Source: Pseudomonas syringae (GTDB lineage Bacteria > Pseudomonadota > Gammaproteobacteria > Pseudomonadales > Pseudomonadaceae). From it: a stretch of DNA of 64,000 nt. Location of the stretch: NCBI RefSeq assembly GCF_021605415.1, contig NZ_WKEQ01000003.1, positions 62,001-126,000 on the forward strand, read 5' to 3'. The first letter of the stretch is position 1. Each line of letters begins with the position of its first letter. Shown here one piece after another: positions 36,843 through 49,000 of the stretch. Below the pieces are notes generated by a model. It made no database searches. It saw only the letters and a program-made list of their open reading frames with translations, and was not told the DNA's origin. Both the position numbers and the translations under genes were made by a program.

Positions 36843-39800
36843 CAGACTTCCTCCATATCGTCAAGCAGGGCTTCCAGCTTGCTCAGTTTCTGTTCGTTGA
36901 TTGCCCCGCCTCCGGTATCGAGTCGAGCGACAAAGTCGCGCAGGACGGGGTGCTGGAATAACAGTTGCGGGGTCAGCGTCAGGCCCAGTTCCAGGGCAAT
37001 GCGCGACACCACGTTGACCGCCAGCAGCGAGTGCCCGCCCAGTTCGAAGAAGTGATCGTTCAGGCCGATGCGCTCCACGCCGAGCACTGGCTGCCAGATC
37101 GCCGCGACCTGCTGCTCAAGCTCACTCTGCGGCGCGACATACGCGGCCTGCATCTGGCTGGCATCCACCGCTGGCAAGGCCTTGCGGTCGAGTTTGCCGT
37201 TGGGGGTCAATGGCAATTGCTCAAGAAACAGCAGATGCGCGGGAATCATGTAGTCAGGTAACGAAGACTTGAGGGCAGTCTTTAGTCCTTCGCGCAGTTG
37301 CCGCTGCGCTTCGCCGTCTTTCCCGACCAGTAACGGCGCGACCACATACGCCACCAGTTGCGCGCCTGCTTCGTCATCGATGGCCAGCACGGCCGCTTCG
37401 GTGACGGTCGGTTGTGCCAGCAGGCACGCTTCGATCTCACCGAGCTCGATTCGGTAACCACGGATTTTCACTTGATGGTCGATGCGGCCCATGTACTCCA
37501 GCTCAGCGTCGTCGCGCTGACGGATCAGGTCGCCAGTGCGGTACAGACGCTCGCCGCTGGCGGCAAACGGATTGGGCACAAACTTCTCCGCCGTCAGCGC
37601 CGCACGGCCCAGATAACCGCGCGTGATGCCGGCACCCGCCAAGTACAACTCCGCCGAGACGCCCAGCGGCACCGGTTGCAGATCGGCGTCGAGCAAGTGA
37701 CTGGCGCTGTGGTCGAGGACCCGGCCGATGCGCGGCTGACCGCCGGCGCAGCGACGCGTCCAGGTCGAATAAGTGGTGTCTTCCGACGGGCCGTACAGGT
37801 CGAACACCTGTTCGACGCTCGGCTGTTGATACAACGCTTCCACCAGCCCCTGCTTGAGCGGCTCACCGGCCAGATTGATGATGCGCACGCTCGGCGGAAT
37901 CTGCCCGGCCCGTTGCAGCGCGGCAATGGCCGACGGTACGGTGTTGATCAGGCGTACCTGATTGCGCGCCGGCAGTTGCGGCAACTCCAGCGCATTGCGC
38001 GCGATGATCAGCGAACCGCCGTTGGCCAGCGTGACGAACAGCTCCCACACCGACAGATCGAAGCACACCGAGGTCGAGGCCAATACGCCCTGAATGTCGT
38101 CGCGGCAGTACACCCGCGCCGACCAGTCGATCAGCGCCATGACATTGCGATGAGCGATGGCCACGCCTTTCGGCAAACCGGTGGAACCGGAGGTGTAGAT
38201 CACATAGGCGAGGTTGTCCGGGTTGACCGGCGTTTGCGGCGCGGTGGCCGGGTAGTCGCCGAGCCAGGCCTGCGCGTGATCCATCAACACCACGTGGGTC
38301 GGCGCCGTCAGGGTCAAGGTCGCGGCCACCGCTTGCTCGGTCAGCAACACGGGCGCACGACTGTCCGCCAGCATGTACGCCACGCGGTCGGCCGGGTAAT
38401 CCGGATCCAGCGGCACATAAGCGCCACCGGCCTTGAACACCGCCAGCAAAGCGATCAACAGTTGCTCGGAGCGCGGCATCGCAACACCCACGCGCACTTC
38501 CGGGCCGACGCCCAGGGCGACCAACTTGTGCGCCACGCGGTTGGCGCGGGCATCGAGTTCGGCGTAGGTCAGTCGGGTCGTGCCGAAGGTTACCGCCAGG
38601 GCATCCGGCGCCTCGGCGACTTGTCGCGCAATTGCCTGATGAATGCACTGCTCGGTGACGAAACGCTCGGCGACCGGCAGTGCCTGCGCGTCGATCAGGC
38701 TCAGCTCACTCAAAGAGCGCTCGCCCGCCTCGCTCATCTGCCGCAACAACTGCTGCAAATGCCGGCCCAGTTGCGCCACGCTGTCGGCTGCAAAGCTGTC
38801 GCGCTGATAGCTGAAATGCACCGACAACTCGCGGCCCATGTGTACCAGCAGCGTCAGCGGATAGTTGGTTTGTTCCTGATTGACCACCGCGCCAAAGCGC
38901 AGCCCTTCTGGCGCACCTTGCTCAAGCGCCTCGGCAATCGGGTAGTTCTCGAACACCATCAGGCTGTCGAACAGCGCGTCACCGCCCTGCCCGGCCCAGC
39001 GCTGAATGTCCGCCAGCGGCGTGTGCTCGAACTCGCGCGAGGCCAGATTGTGCGCCTGCACCTCTTGCAGCCAGCTCGCCAGACTCTGCTGGGCACGCGG
39101 CGTGGCGATCACCGGCAGTGTGTTGATGAACAAACCGATCTGCGCCTCGGCACCCGGCAAGTCGGCCGGACGCCCGGCGACCGTTGCGCCGAACGCCACG
39201 CAGTCCTTGCCGGTATAACGCTGCAACAGCAACAGCCAGGCCGCTTGCACCAACGTGTTGACGGTGACTTTCGAGGCGCGGGCAAACTCGCCCAGACGCA
39301 GCGTCAGCTCAGCATCGAGCACTTGATAATGATCGCCGTAACCGAGCTGCGCCGAATCCGCTCGCGCGATGGCATGGGCCAGACGCGTCGGTTCTTGCAG
39401 GTCGCCCAGTGTCGCCAGCCAGTAGCGTTCGGCGCCCGCGGCATCCTGACGTTGCAGCCAGCCGATGTAGTCGCGATATCGACCCGCCGGACGCGCCACC
39501 GCGTCGCCGCGATAGTGCTGCAAGACTTCGCCAAGCAACTGCGCGCTGCTCCAGCCGTCCATGAGGATGTGGTGGTTGGTGTAGATCAAGTGATGGCGAT
39601 CGGTTGCGGTGCGCACCAGCACCAGACGCAGCAGCGGCGCACAGGTCAAATCCAGACCCTGCGCCCGCTCCTCGTCGGCCACCGCTTGCAACGCGGCCTC
39701 CAGATCAATGCGGCCACTCCAGTCGAGCACGCTGAACGGCACCTCGACCTGACGTTGCACCACTTGCACCGGTTGCGGCAGATCACCCTGCCAAAAGAAC

Positions 39801-40059
39801 CCGGTGCGCAGAATGTCATGGGCATCCACCGCCGCTTGCCACGCCGCGCGGAACCGCTGCGGATCGACGCCATCGACGTCCAGACGCATCTGGTTGATGT
39901 AATCGCCATTGCCGTGTTCGAGCAGCGTGTGGAACAGCATGCCCTGTTGCATCGGCGACAGTGGATAGATGTCATCAATGGTGTGCGGTGCCGGCACCAG
40001 CGCGTCGAGTTGCGCCTGGGACAGTTGCGCCAGCGGGAAGTCCGATGGCGTCACGCCTC
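36842..40059 (-). other. pvdI module 3: C-A(Ala)-T
   Basis: Approximate limits. D-acceptor condensation domain (YPLSPMQQGMLFHTL) after the module-2 epimerase. Code D-L-W-N-N-A-L-T-Y, the same as pvdD module 3. Here the carrier is FFELGGHS, the type without an epimerase. Confidence 0.75.
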
Positions 40060-43000
40060 GGTTGGCGCTGTCGCCGCAATGCTCGATCAGCGCAGTCAGC
40101 TCTTGCAGGAAATCATCGGCCAGACCCTGGATGGTCGCCGCGTCGAACATCTCGCCGCTGAACGTCCAGCTCAGATCCAGTTCGCCACCGAACACCTTGC
40201 CGTTGAGGGCCAATGGGCTGCCCAATGGCCCCTGCAGGTTGAGCTCGGCGCCGCCGGGCTCGCCGCTCGGCACAAACAGCGCATCGTCGGCGGCATCGAA
40301 ACTGCCGTCGAACTGGCCGAGATAGTTGAACGTCAGTTGCGGCGTCGGCAAGTCTTGCAGCGCCTGACGCGCCGCCGTATCGCCCAGATGTGCGAGGGCA
40401 CCGAAGCCGATACCTTTGTTCGGAATCGCCCGCAGTTGTTCCTTGATCTGCTTCAGCGAAGCGCCCAGCTCCGCCGCCGGGGTCAGACGCGCCGGGAACA
40501 CGCTGGTGAACCAGCCGACAGTGCGGGTCAGGTCGATGTGCCCGAACAGGTCTTCGCGACCATGCCCTTCGAGCTGCACCAGCACGCTGTCATCACCGCT
40601 CCAGCGCACCATCGCCCGCGCCAGCGCGGTCAGCAGCAGGTCGTTGACCTGCGTGCGATACGCCGCCGGGGCTTGTTGCAACAGGCGTCGGGTCAGGCTT
40701 TTGTCCAACTGGCTGCGAATCGACAGCGCCATGCTGTGTTGCTGTCCGCCGTCGGGACGATCACACGGCAACAACCCTGATGCGCCTTGCAACTGCTGCT
40801 GCCAGAAGCCCGGTTCAGACTGCAATTGTGCACTCGCCGCGTACCCTTCAAGTGCCTGCGTCCAAGCCTTCACTGAACTGGTTTTCGCCGGCAGTTGCAC
40901 CGCCGCGCCAGCCACAATTTGCCGATAAGCGCTTTGCAGATCCTCGAACAGAATCCGCCACGACACGCCATCGACGACCAGGTGATGAACGATCAGCAAC
41001 AAGCGCTGACTGCCATCCGCCAGGTTCGCCAGCACCGCACGCAGCAGTGAGCCGCGGTTCAATTTCAGACTGCGCTGGGCCTCTTCAGCCAACGCTTCGA
41101 GGGCGGCGCCATCGGCCACCTCGGCGTGCCAGACAATGCCGTCGCCTGTGTGGGCGTCGATTTCGGCGTACTGCGCCGTCCAGCCTTGGGCCTGTTCGAC
41201 AAACTCAAGACGCAAGCTGTCGTGATGCACGACCAGCGCCCGCAACGCCTGCTCCAGCGCATGAACGTCCAGCGTCTGGGTCGGTTTGAGCATCACCGAC
41301 TGGTTCCAGTGGTGCCGATCCGGAATCGCCTGGGCAAAGAATTGCTGATGGATCGGCAACAGCGCCGTGACGCCGGTCACCGCTTGCTGATCGATCAGTT
41401 GCAGCGGCTCGCCGGTCTGCACCACCAAGGCCAATGCCTGGATGGTCTGGTGCTCGAACAAGTCTTTCGGGGTGAAGCGCAAACCGGCCTGCCGCGCACG
41501 GCTGACCACCTGAATCGAGATGATCGAATCGCCGCCCAACTCGAAGAAGTTGTCGCTGACACCGACCTGTTCGAGCTTGAGCACGTCCTGCCAGATCGTT
41601 GCCAGTTGCTGCTCCAGCGCTGTGTGTGGCGCGGTGTAGGTGTGTTGCAGTTGGCTGACATCAGGTTTGGGCAGGTTCTTGCGATCAAGCTTGCCGTTCG
41701 GCGTCAGGGGCATGCGTTCCAGACGCAGCACGTAGGCCGGCACCATGTGCGCCGGCAGTGTTGCCTTGAGTTGCGCACGCAGATCCTCAGCAAAATCAGC
41801 GCGTGCTGAGTCTCCCACCACATACGCCACCAAACGCTTGCCGCTGCCGGCGCTGCTTTCCTGGGCCACGACCACGGCTTCACGCACGCCATCAAGGGCT
41901 TGCAGGCTGGCTTCGACTTCGCCGAGCTCAATGCGGAAACCGCGAATCTTCACCTGATTGTCAATGCGGTCCAGGTAGTCGAACATGCCGTCGGTGCGCA
42001 GGCGCACCAGGTCGCCGGTGCGATACAGCAAGCCGCCGGCACTGAACGGATCCGCTACAAAACGCTCGGCGGTCAGCCCCGGACGGTTGAGATAACCGCG
42101 CGCCAGACCGTTGCCGCCCAGGTACAACTCACCGGCCATGCCTTGCGGCAACAGGTTCATATCAGCATCGAGCACGTAAGCGCTGCGGTCGCCGATGCGG
42201 CTGCCGATTGGCGCATACGCGGCGCCGCATGACACCTCGCGTCCGGCCTTCCAGATCAGGGGCGTGACCACGGTTTCGGTCGGGCCGTAGCCGTTGATGA
42301 TGAAGTCGGGATTCAGTGCGCGTTTGACCCGCTCGAAACTGGCGTTCGCCACCGCATCGCCGCCAAAGCAATAGATCCGCACCTTCGGCGGATGGCCGAC
42401 GCGCTCGGCGTGTTCGGCCAGTTGTTGCAGGTACACCGGCGGGAACGCGACCACAGTCACGCCGTGTTCGATCATCGCGTTGTAGGTCTGCTCCGGTGTC
42501 CACAGGCTGTCGTCGCGGATCAGCAGCGACGCACCGTGGGTCAGGCTGGTCAGCCAGCGTTCATGGGCGCCATCGAAGGCGAACGACATGAAGTGGAATT
42601 CGCAGTCGCTGTCGCGCATTTCATAGCGCTGACCGATGGCCTGACAGTGCATCGCCAACGGGCCGTGGGCGACGCTGACGCCTTTCGGGTTGCCAGTGGA
42701 ACCGGATGTGTAAATCACGTAGGCGAGGTTCTGCGGATCGAGCTGCACGTGCGGCGCTGTGATCGGCATGCCCCGCAGATCAAGGCGATCGAGTTCCAGC
42801 AATGGCACCGACTCCGCCACCGGCAATTGCGCCGAGACCGACGAATCGCTGAGCAACAGCGCCAGCCCCGAATCTTCGATCAGGTACGCCAGCCGTTCAC
42901 GGGGATAAGCGGTGTCCAGCGGCACATACGCACCACCGGCCTTGAGCACTGCGAGCAATGCGACGATCACCCCTTCGCTGCGCGGCAATGCCACGCCCAC

Positions 43001-46000
43001 CCGAGTTTCCGCGCCGACGCCACGGGCGATCAAGGCGTGGGCCAGTTGATTGGCGCGCCGGTCGATCTCGCCATAACTGAAGTGTTGGCCGTTGAAAATT
43101 ACCGCCGTGCGCGGTGGACGTTCGGCGGCCAGCGCGGCAAAACGCTGATGCACGGCGACGTCGGTCGGGTACGGTTGCGGCCGGTTGGCAGCCACTTGCC
43201 GGGCATGCTCGTCGGCGCTGGCCAGTGCGATTTCGCCGAGTTTGCGCGTGGCGGACACCGTGAACTGCTCGAGCAGTTGCAACAGGTGGGCATTGATCCC
43301 TTCGATAATCGTCGGTGCAAACTGGCTGCGCGCGAAGCTGTAGTGCAACGCCAAATGCTGGCCGAGGGTCACGGCCACGCTCAAACCGTAGTGAGTCTGT
43401 TCCTGATTGATCACCTCGCCAAACACCACGCCCTGCCCGCTGCCTTGCTGCAAGGCCTGGGCAATCGGGTAGTTCTCGAACACCAGAATGTTGTCGAACA
43501 GCGCCTCACCGCCCTGCCCCGCCCAACGCTGAATGTCCGCCAGCGGCGTGTGCTCGAAGTCGCGCAGACCGAGGTTCTGCGCCTGCACCGCTTGCAGCCA
43601 GTCACCGACGGTCTGATCCGGGCGCGGCGTGCCGATCACCGGCAAGGTGTTGATGAACAGACCGACCTGCTGCTCGATCCCCGGCAGAGCCGCCGGACGC
43701 CCGGCCACTGTCGCACCGAACGCCACGGTTTCATGACCGGTGTAGCGTTGCAGCAACAACAGCCACGCCGCTTGCACCAAAGTGTTGACCGTGACTTTTT
43801 GCTGGCGGGCGAAAGCTTCCAAAGCCTGCGTGCGCGGCACGTCGAGGGTCTGGTAATGGTCGCCATGACCGCTCTGGTCGTCGTCAGAGGAAGCAACGCG
43901 GGCCAGTCGGGTCGGCTCTTGCAGGGAGGCCAGTTGAGTGTTCCAGAAATCCTGACTCATCTGGCCGTCCTGACGCTGCAACCAGGCGATGTAATCGCGA
44001 TAACGGCCACCGGCACTCGCTGGCGTACGACCGCTGTAACGCTGCATGACTTCGCCGAGCAACTGCGAGTTGCTCCAGCCGTCCATAAGGATGTGGTGAT
44101 GGGTGTAAATCAGATGCCACTGATCGGCGGCGGTTTGCACCAGCACCAGACGCAGCAACGGTGCACGGCTCAAGTCGAAGCCCTGTCGACGCTCGGCGTC
44201 GGCCAGCGCGGCGAGTGCTTGCGCAGAGTCGTTCTGCTCACGCCAGTCGAGCGCGGTGAATGGCAGTTGCACCTGCTTGTGAACGATCTGCGCCGGTTGC
44301 GCCAGCTCGCCCTGCCACACGAAGCCGCTGCGCAGAATGTCCTGGGCATCCACCGTGGCCTGCCACGCCGCGCGGAAACGCTCGACATCAAGCCCCTGCA
44401 CGTCGACGCGCAACTGGTTGACGTATTCGCCCGCCGCTTGCTCGTACAACGTATGGAACAACAAACCCTGCTGCATCGGCGACAACGGGTACAGGTCATC
44501 GAGCTGGCCGGCCGGCACTGGCAGATCGTCAAGCTGCGTCTGAGTGATCTGCGCCAACGGGAAGTCCGACGGCGTGGTTTGCGGCACCTCCAATGTGCAG
44601 CAATGTTCGATCAATGCACCCAGTTCGACGGCGTATCGGTCGACCAGACGCTGCACGGTCGCGCTGTCGAACATCTCGCGACTGAAAGCCCAGCTCATTG
44701 ACAGTTCGCCACCGTACACTTGGCCTTCGACCGTCAGCCAGTTGGCCAGCGGCGCCGACGGATCCTGCGCCACGCCGCTGCCTTCGGTGGACGGCACGAA
44801 CAGCGCCGCCTCGTCGAATTGGCGGTCGAACTGCCCGAGATAGTTGAACGTAATGCGCGCTGGCGGCAGATCTGCCAGCGCGGCGCGCACCGACGGCGCA
44901 GCCAGATGGCGCAACACGCCATAACCCAGGCCTTTGTCCGGCACAGCGCGCAGTTGCTCCTTGATCGATTTGATCGAACCGTCGAGGTCGGCGGTGCGGG
45001 TCAGGTTGACCGCGAACAGGCTGGTGAACCAGCCAACGGTGCGGGTCAGGTCGATGTCATCGAACAGGTCTTCGCGGCCATGACCTTCCAGCTCGATCAG
45101 CGCGCCCGGTTGCCCGCTCCAGTGGCTGATCGTGCGCGTCAATGCGGTGAGCAGCAAATCACTGACCTGAGTGCGATACGCCGCCGGCGCCTGTTGCAAC
45201 AGTTGTCGGGTGCGTTCGGCGTCCAGACGCCATTCGATTTTTTGCCCGTGGATGTTTTCCAGGCTGCCGTCAGGGCGATCGCATGGCAGATCCCGCGCAT
45301 TGCGATGCTGCGCCTGCCAGTACGCCAACTGGCCGTCGAAGCGTGCGGCGTCTTCACTCAAACGCTCGGTCCAGCGCTGGAACGCAGTGGTCTTGGCCGG
45401 CAGCTGCACGCCGCCGCCCGCCGTCAGTTGTTCGTAGGCTTGCTGCAAATCTTCGAGCAGTACGCGCCAGGAAACCCCGTCCACCACCAGGTGATGAACG
45501 ATCAGCGCCAGACGCTGGCTGCCGTCGGCCAGATTGACCAGCATGGCGCGCAACAGCGGCCCGTTTTGCAGGTCGAGACTGCGCTGTGCCGCGTCGCACA
45601 GCGCGGTCAATTGTTCGGCGGACTCGGCGTTGCGCTGCCACAGCTCAGCGGTTTGCACCCATGGCCCGTGGATTTGCTGCCAGCCTTCAGGGCTGTCGAC
45701 AAAGCGCAGGCGCAAGGCGTCGTGATGGTTGATCACCCGGGTCAGCGCTGCATCCAGCCATTGCGCATTCAACGGCTCGCGAGGAGTCAGCAGCAGCGAC
45801 TGGTTCCAGTGCTCGCGGGAGGCCATCGGCCGTGTGAAGAAATCTTGCTGGATCGGCCCGAGCAGCGCTGCGCCCGTCACCGGCCCTTGATCCACCGCGC
45901 GGGTGGCGTCGAGTGTGGCAATCGACGCCAGACTGCGCACGGTCTGGTACTGGAACAAGTCCCGTGGGCTGATACGAATCCCGGCCTGTCGCGCCCGGCT

Positions 46001-49000
46001 GACCACTTGAATGGAAATGATCGAGTCACCGCCCAGCTCGAAAAAGTTGTCTTCGAGGCCGACGCGTTCCAGCCCGAGCACGTCCTGCCAGATCTCGGCG
46101 AGGGCGACTTGCACGGCATCCTGCGGCGCGACAAAGGTCTGCTGTGGCGCGGCCTCGGGTTGTGGCAAGGCTTTGCGATCCAGTTTGCCGTTGGCGGTGA
46201 CCGGCAATTGGGCCAGGGTCATCAAGTGAGTCGGCACCATGTATTCCGGCAGGCTACCAAGCAGCCAGGCTTTGACGTCCTGCTGCCATTGCTCGGCGGG
46301 ACTGGCTTTTTCCAGCACCAGATAGGCCACCAGATGCTTGCCGTCCTGCACCAGCACCACCGCCTCGCGCACCAGCGGGTGCTGCATCAGGCGGGCTTCG
46401 ATTTCACCGAGTTCGATGCGCAGACCGCGCAGCTTCACCTGATGATCGAGACGGCCGAGGTATTCGATCACCCCGTCAGCACGCTGGCGAACAAGGTCAC
46501 CGGTGCGATACAGGCGTGCGCCGTCATGGAACGGGCACGGCACAAAACGCTCGGCGGTCAGTGCCGGGCGGCGGTGATAACTGCGCGCCAGACCGGCGCC
46601 ACCCAGGTACAACTCACCTGCCACGCCATGTGGCACCAGCAACAACTGCGCATCCAGAACATGGGTGCGCAGGTTAGCGATCGGCTCACCGATCGGCACG
46701 CTGTCCGCGCCTTCGTCGACGCAAGTCCAGTGGGTGACGTCGATGGCCGCTTCGGTCGGGCCGTACAAGTTGAACAGGCCGGCGTCCGGCAGCTTTGCAA
46801 AGACTTGCTGTTGCGCATCCAGCGGCAGCGCTTCACCGCTGCAAACAATGCGTTTGAGCCCAGTGCATGCCTCAACGCCTGGCTCATGAATGAAGGCTTG
46901 CAACATTGACGGCACGAAGTGCAGCGTGCTGATGCCGTGGTGGTTGATGGTGTCGATCAGTTGCAGCGGATCGCGATGGGCGCCCGGCGCTGCCACCACC
47001 AGGCGCGCACCGGTCATCAGCGGCCAGAAAAACTCCCACACCGACACGTCGAAACTGAACGGGGTTTTCTGCAATACCGCGTCGCTGTCGTCCAGGCCAT
47101 AGGCCTGTTGCATCCAGCACAAACGGTTGACCAGCGCTGCGTGACTGTTGCCCGCCCCTTTGGGTTTGCCGGTGGAACCGGAGGTGTAAATCACATAGGC
47201 AAGGTTCAGTGGATCGATCGCCACATCGGGACGATGGTCACTGTAGCGATCCAGCCAGCCGTCGGCCTGATCGAGGGTAATGATGTTGACGCCCGCCGCC
47301 GGCAGCGCTGCCAGTAACGACGTTTGAGTCAGCAGCATTTGAATACCGCTGTCTTCGACCATGTAGGCCAGACGATCCTGCGGATACTCCGGATCCAGCG
47401 GCACATAAGCGCCGCCGGCCTTGTGAATCGCCAACAGGCCCACAACCATTTCCAGCGAGCGCTCGACGCAGATGCCGACCAGACTGTCCGGCCCTACGCC
47501 CTGCTCGCGCAACAAATGCGCGAGACGGTTGGCCCGTGCATCGAGCTGCGCGTAGCTCAGGGTTTGCTCAGCAAAGGTCAGCGCCGGAGCCTCCGGCGTG
47601 CGCGACACCTGCGCTTCGATCAGTTGATGCATGCACTGCCCGGTCGGGTATACCTCGCGGGTGTCGTTCCATGTGTGTACGAGCGTGTGTTGCTCGTCGG
47701 CCTCCAGCATCGCCAGCTCACCGATTCGCTGATCGGGGTCGGCGATCATCGCGCTCAGCAGGCGCAGCCAGTGACGGGCCATGCGCTCGACGGTCGCGGC
47801 TGAAAACAGGTCGTTGGCGTAGGTCAGCGCGGCGTGCAGCTTGCCGGCCTTTTCGTAAGTGTCGAGGGTCAGGTCGAATTGCGTGGTGCGGCTTTGCCAC
47901 TCGATCATCCCCAGCGCCAGGCCGGAAGCGGTGCTGACCGTGGTGATGTCGGCGACTTGCGGCTGATGGTTGTACATCACCTGGAACAGCGGCGTGTGGC
48001 TGAGGCTGCGTTCCAGTTTCAGCGCTTCGACCAGCCGCTCGAACGGCAGATCCTGATGGGCCTGGGCACCGAGCGAGGTTTCCTTGACCGCACGCAGCAG
48101 GTCGGCGACACGGGTCTGACCGTGCAGTTGTGTGCGCAGCACCTGAGTATTGACGAAGAAGCCGATCAGGCCTTCGATCTCGTCGCGGTTACGGTTGGCG
48201 ATGGGCACCCCGACGCGGATGTCCTGCTGCCCGGTGTAGCGATGCAGCAAGACGTTGAACGCGCCAAGCAGCAACATGAACAGCGTGACGCCATGTTGTT
48301 GCGCCGCGCTGCGCAATTGCTCGGCCAGCGCACCGTCAATGGCGAACTCATGGCGGGTGCCGCGATAGCTCGGCATGGCCGGGCGCGGCAGATCGGTCGG
48401 CAGCTCCAGCACCGGGTGCTCATCGCCCAATTGCGCCTGCCAGTATTCCAGTTGTCGCGCCTGCTCGCCGGCTTCAAGCCAGCGGCGCTGCCACAGCGCG
48501 TAGTCGCTGTACTGGATCGGCAACGCCGCCAGTTGCGGCGACCGTCCTGCCTCATGGGCGTCGTAGCAACGGATGAATTCGTCGATCAACACGTTCATCG
48601 ACCAGCCGTCCGAGACGATGTGATGCAACGTCAGCAGCAGCACGTGTTGCTGTTCATCGAGCTTGAGCAACTTGACCCGCAACAACGGGCCGATGCCCAG
48701 ATCGAACGGCAGCAGTGATTGCTGCTCGGCCGCTGCGACCACGGCGTGTTCGCGCTCGGTGGCCGGCAACGCGGTGAAATCCACGTGATCGATGATCAGC
48801 GGCGCCTCGGTCGGCACTTGTAGCAAGCTGTCGTCGGCCTGACGCTGGAACACCGTGCGCAGGGTTTCATGACGTGCCACCAGACTGGCGAACGCCGCCT
48901 CCAGCGCATCCAGATCCAAACGCCCGGTCAGGCGCACCGCGCCCGGCAAGTTGTAGGCGCCGCTCTGCGAATCCAGTTGCCAGAGAAACCACATGCGCTG

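Noticed and set aside
26300..38700. Gly as the substrate of the DLWNNALTY modules
   Set aside because: The same proteins contain a canonical Gly code (DILQLGLIW), clearly different; DLWNNALTY is one residue from a known Ala code.
37358..40780. A 1140-codon open frame on the plus strand opposite pvdI, and similar long frames (22209-24422, 27684-30056, 42392-44701)
   Set aside because: They run antisense to the conserved NRPS domains, repeat wherever modules repeat, are rich in Gln, Arg and His, and show no recognisable fold. High GC third positions of the real gene explain them.
22900..43150. Lys as the substrate of the DGEAYFGVT modules
   Set aside because: Glu at the third code position also suits Lys, and Ser-Lys-Gly pyoverdines exist. 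But the module between positions 2 and Gly is Ala-like, pvdA requires OH-Orn modules and no other candidates exist, and a terminal module with TE fits cyclo-OH-Orn.
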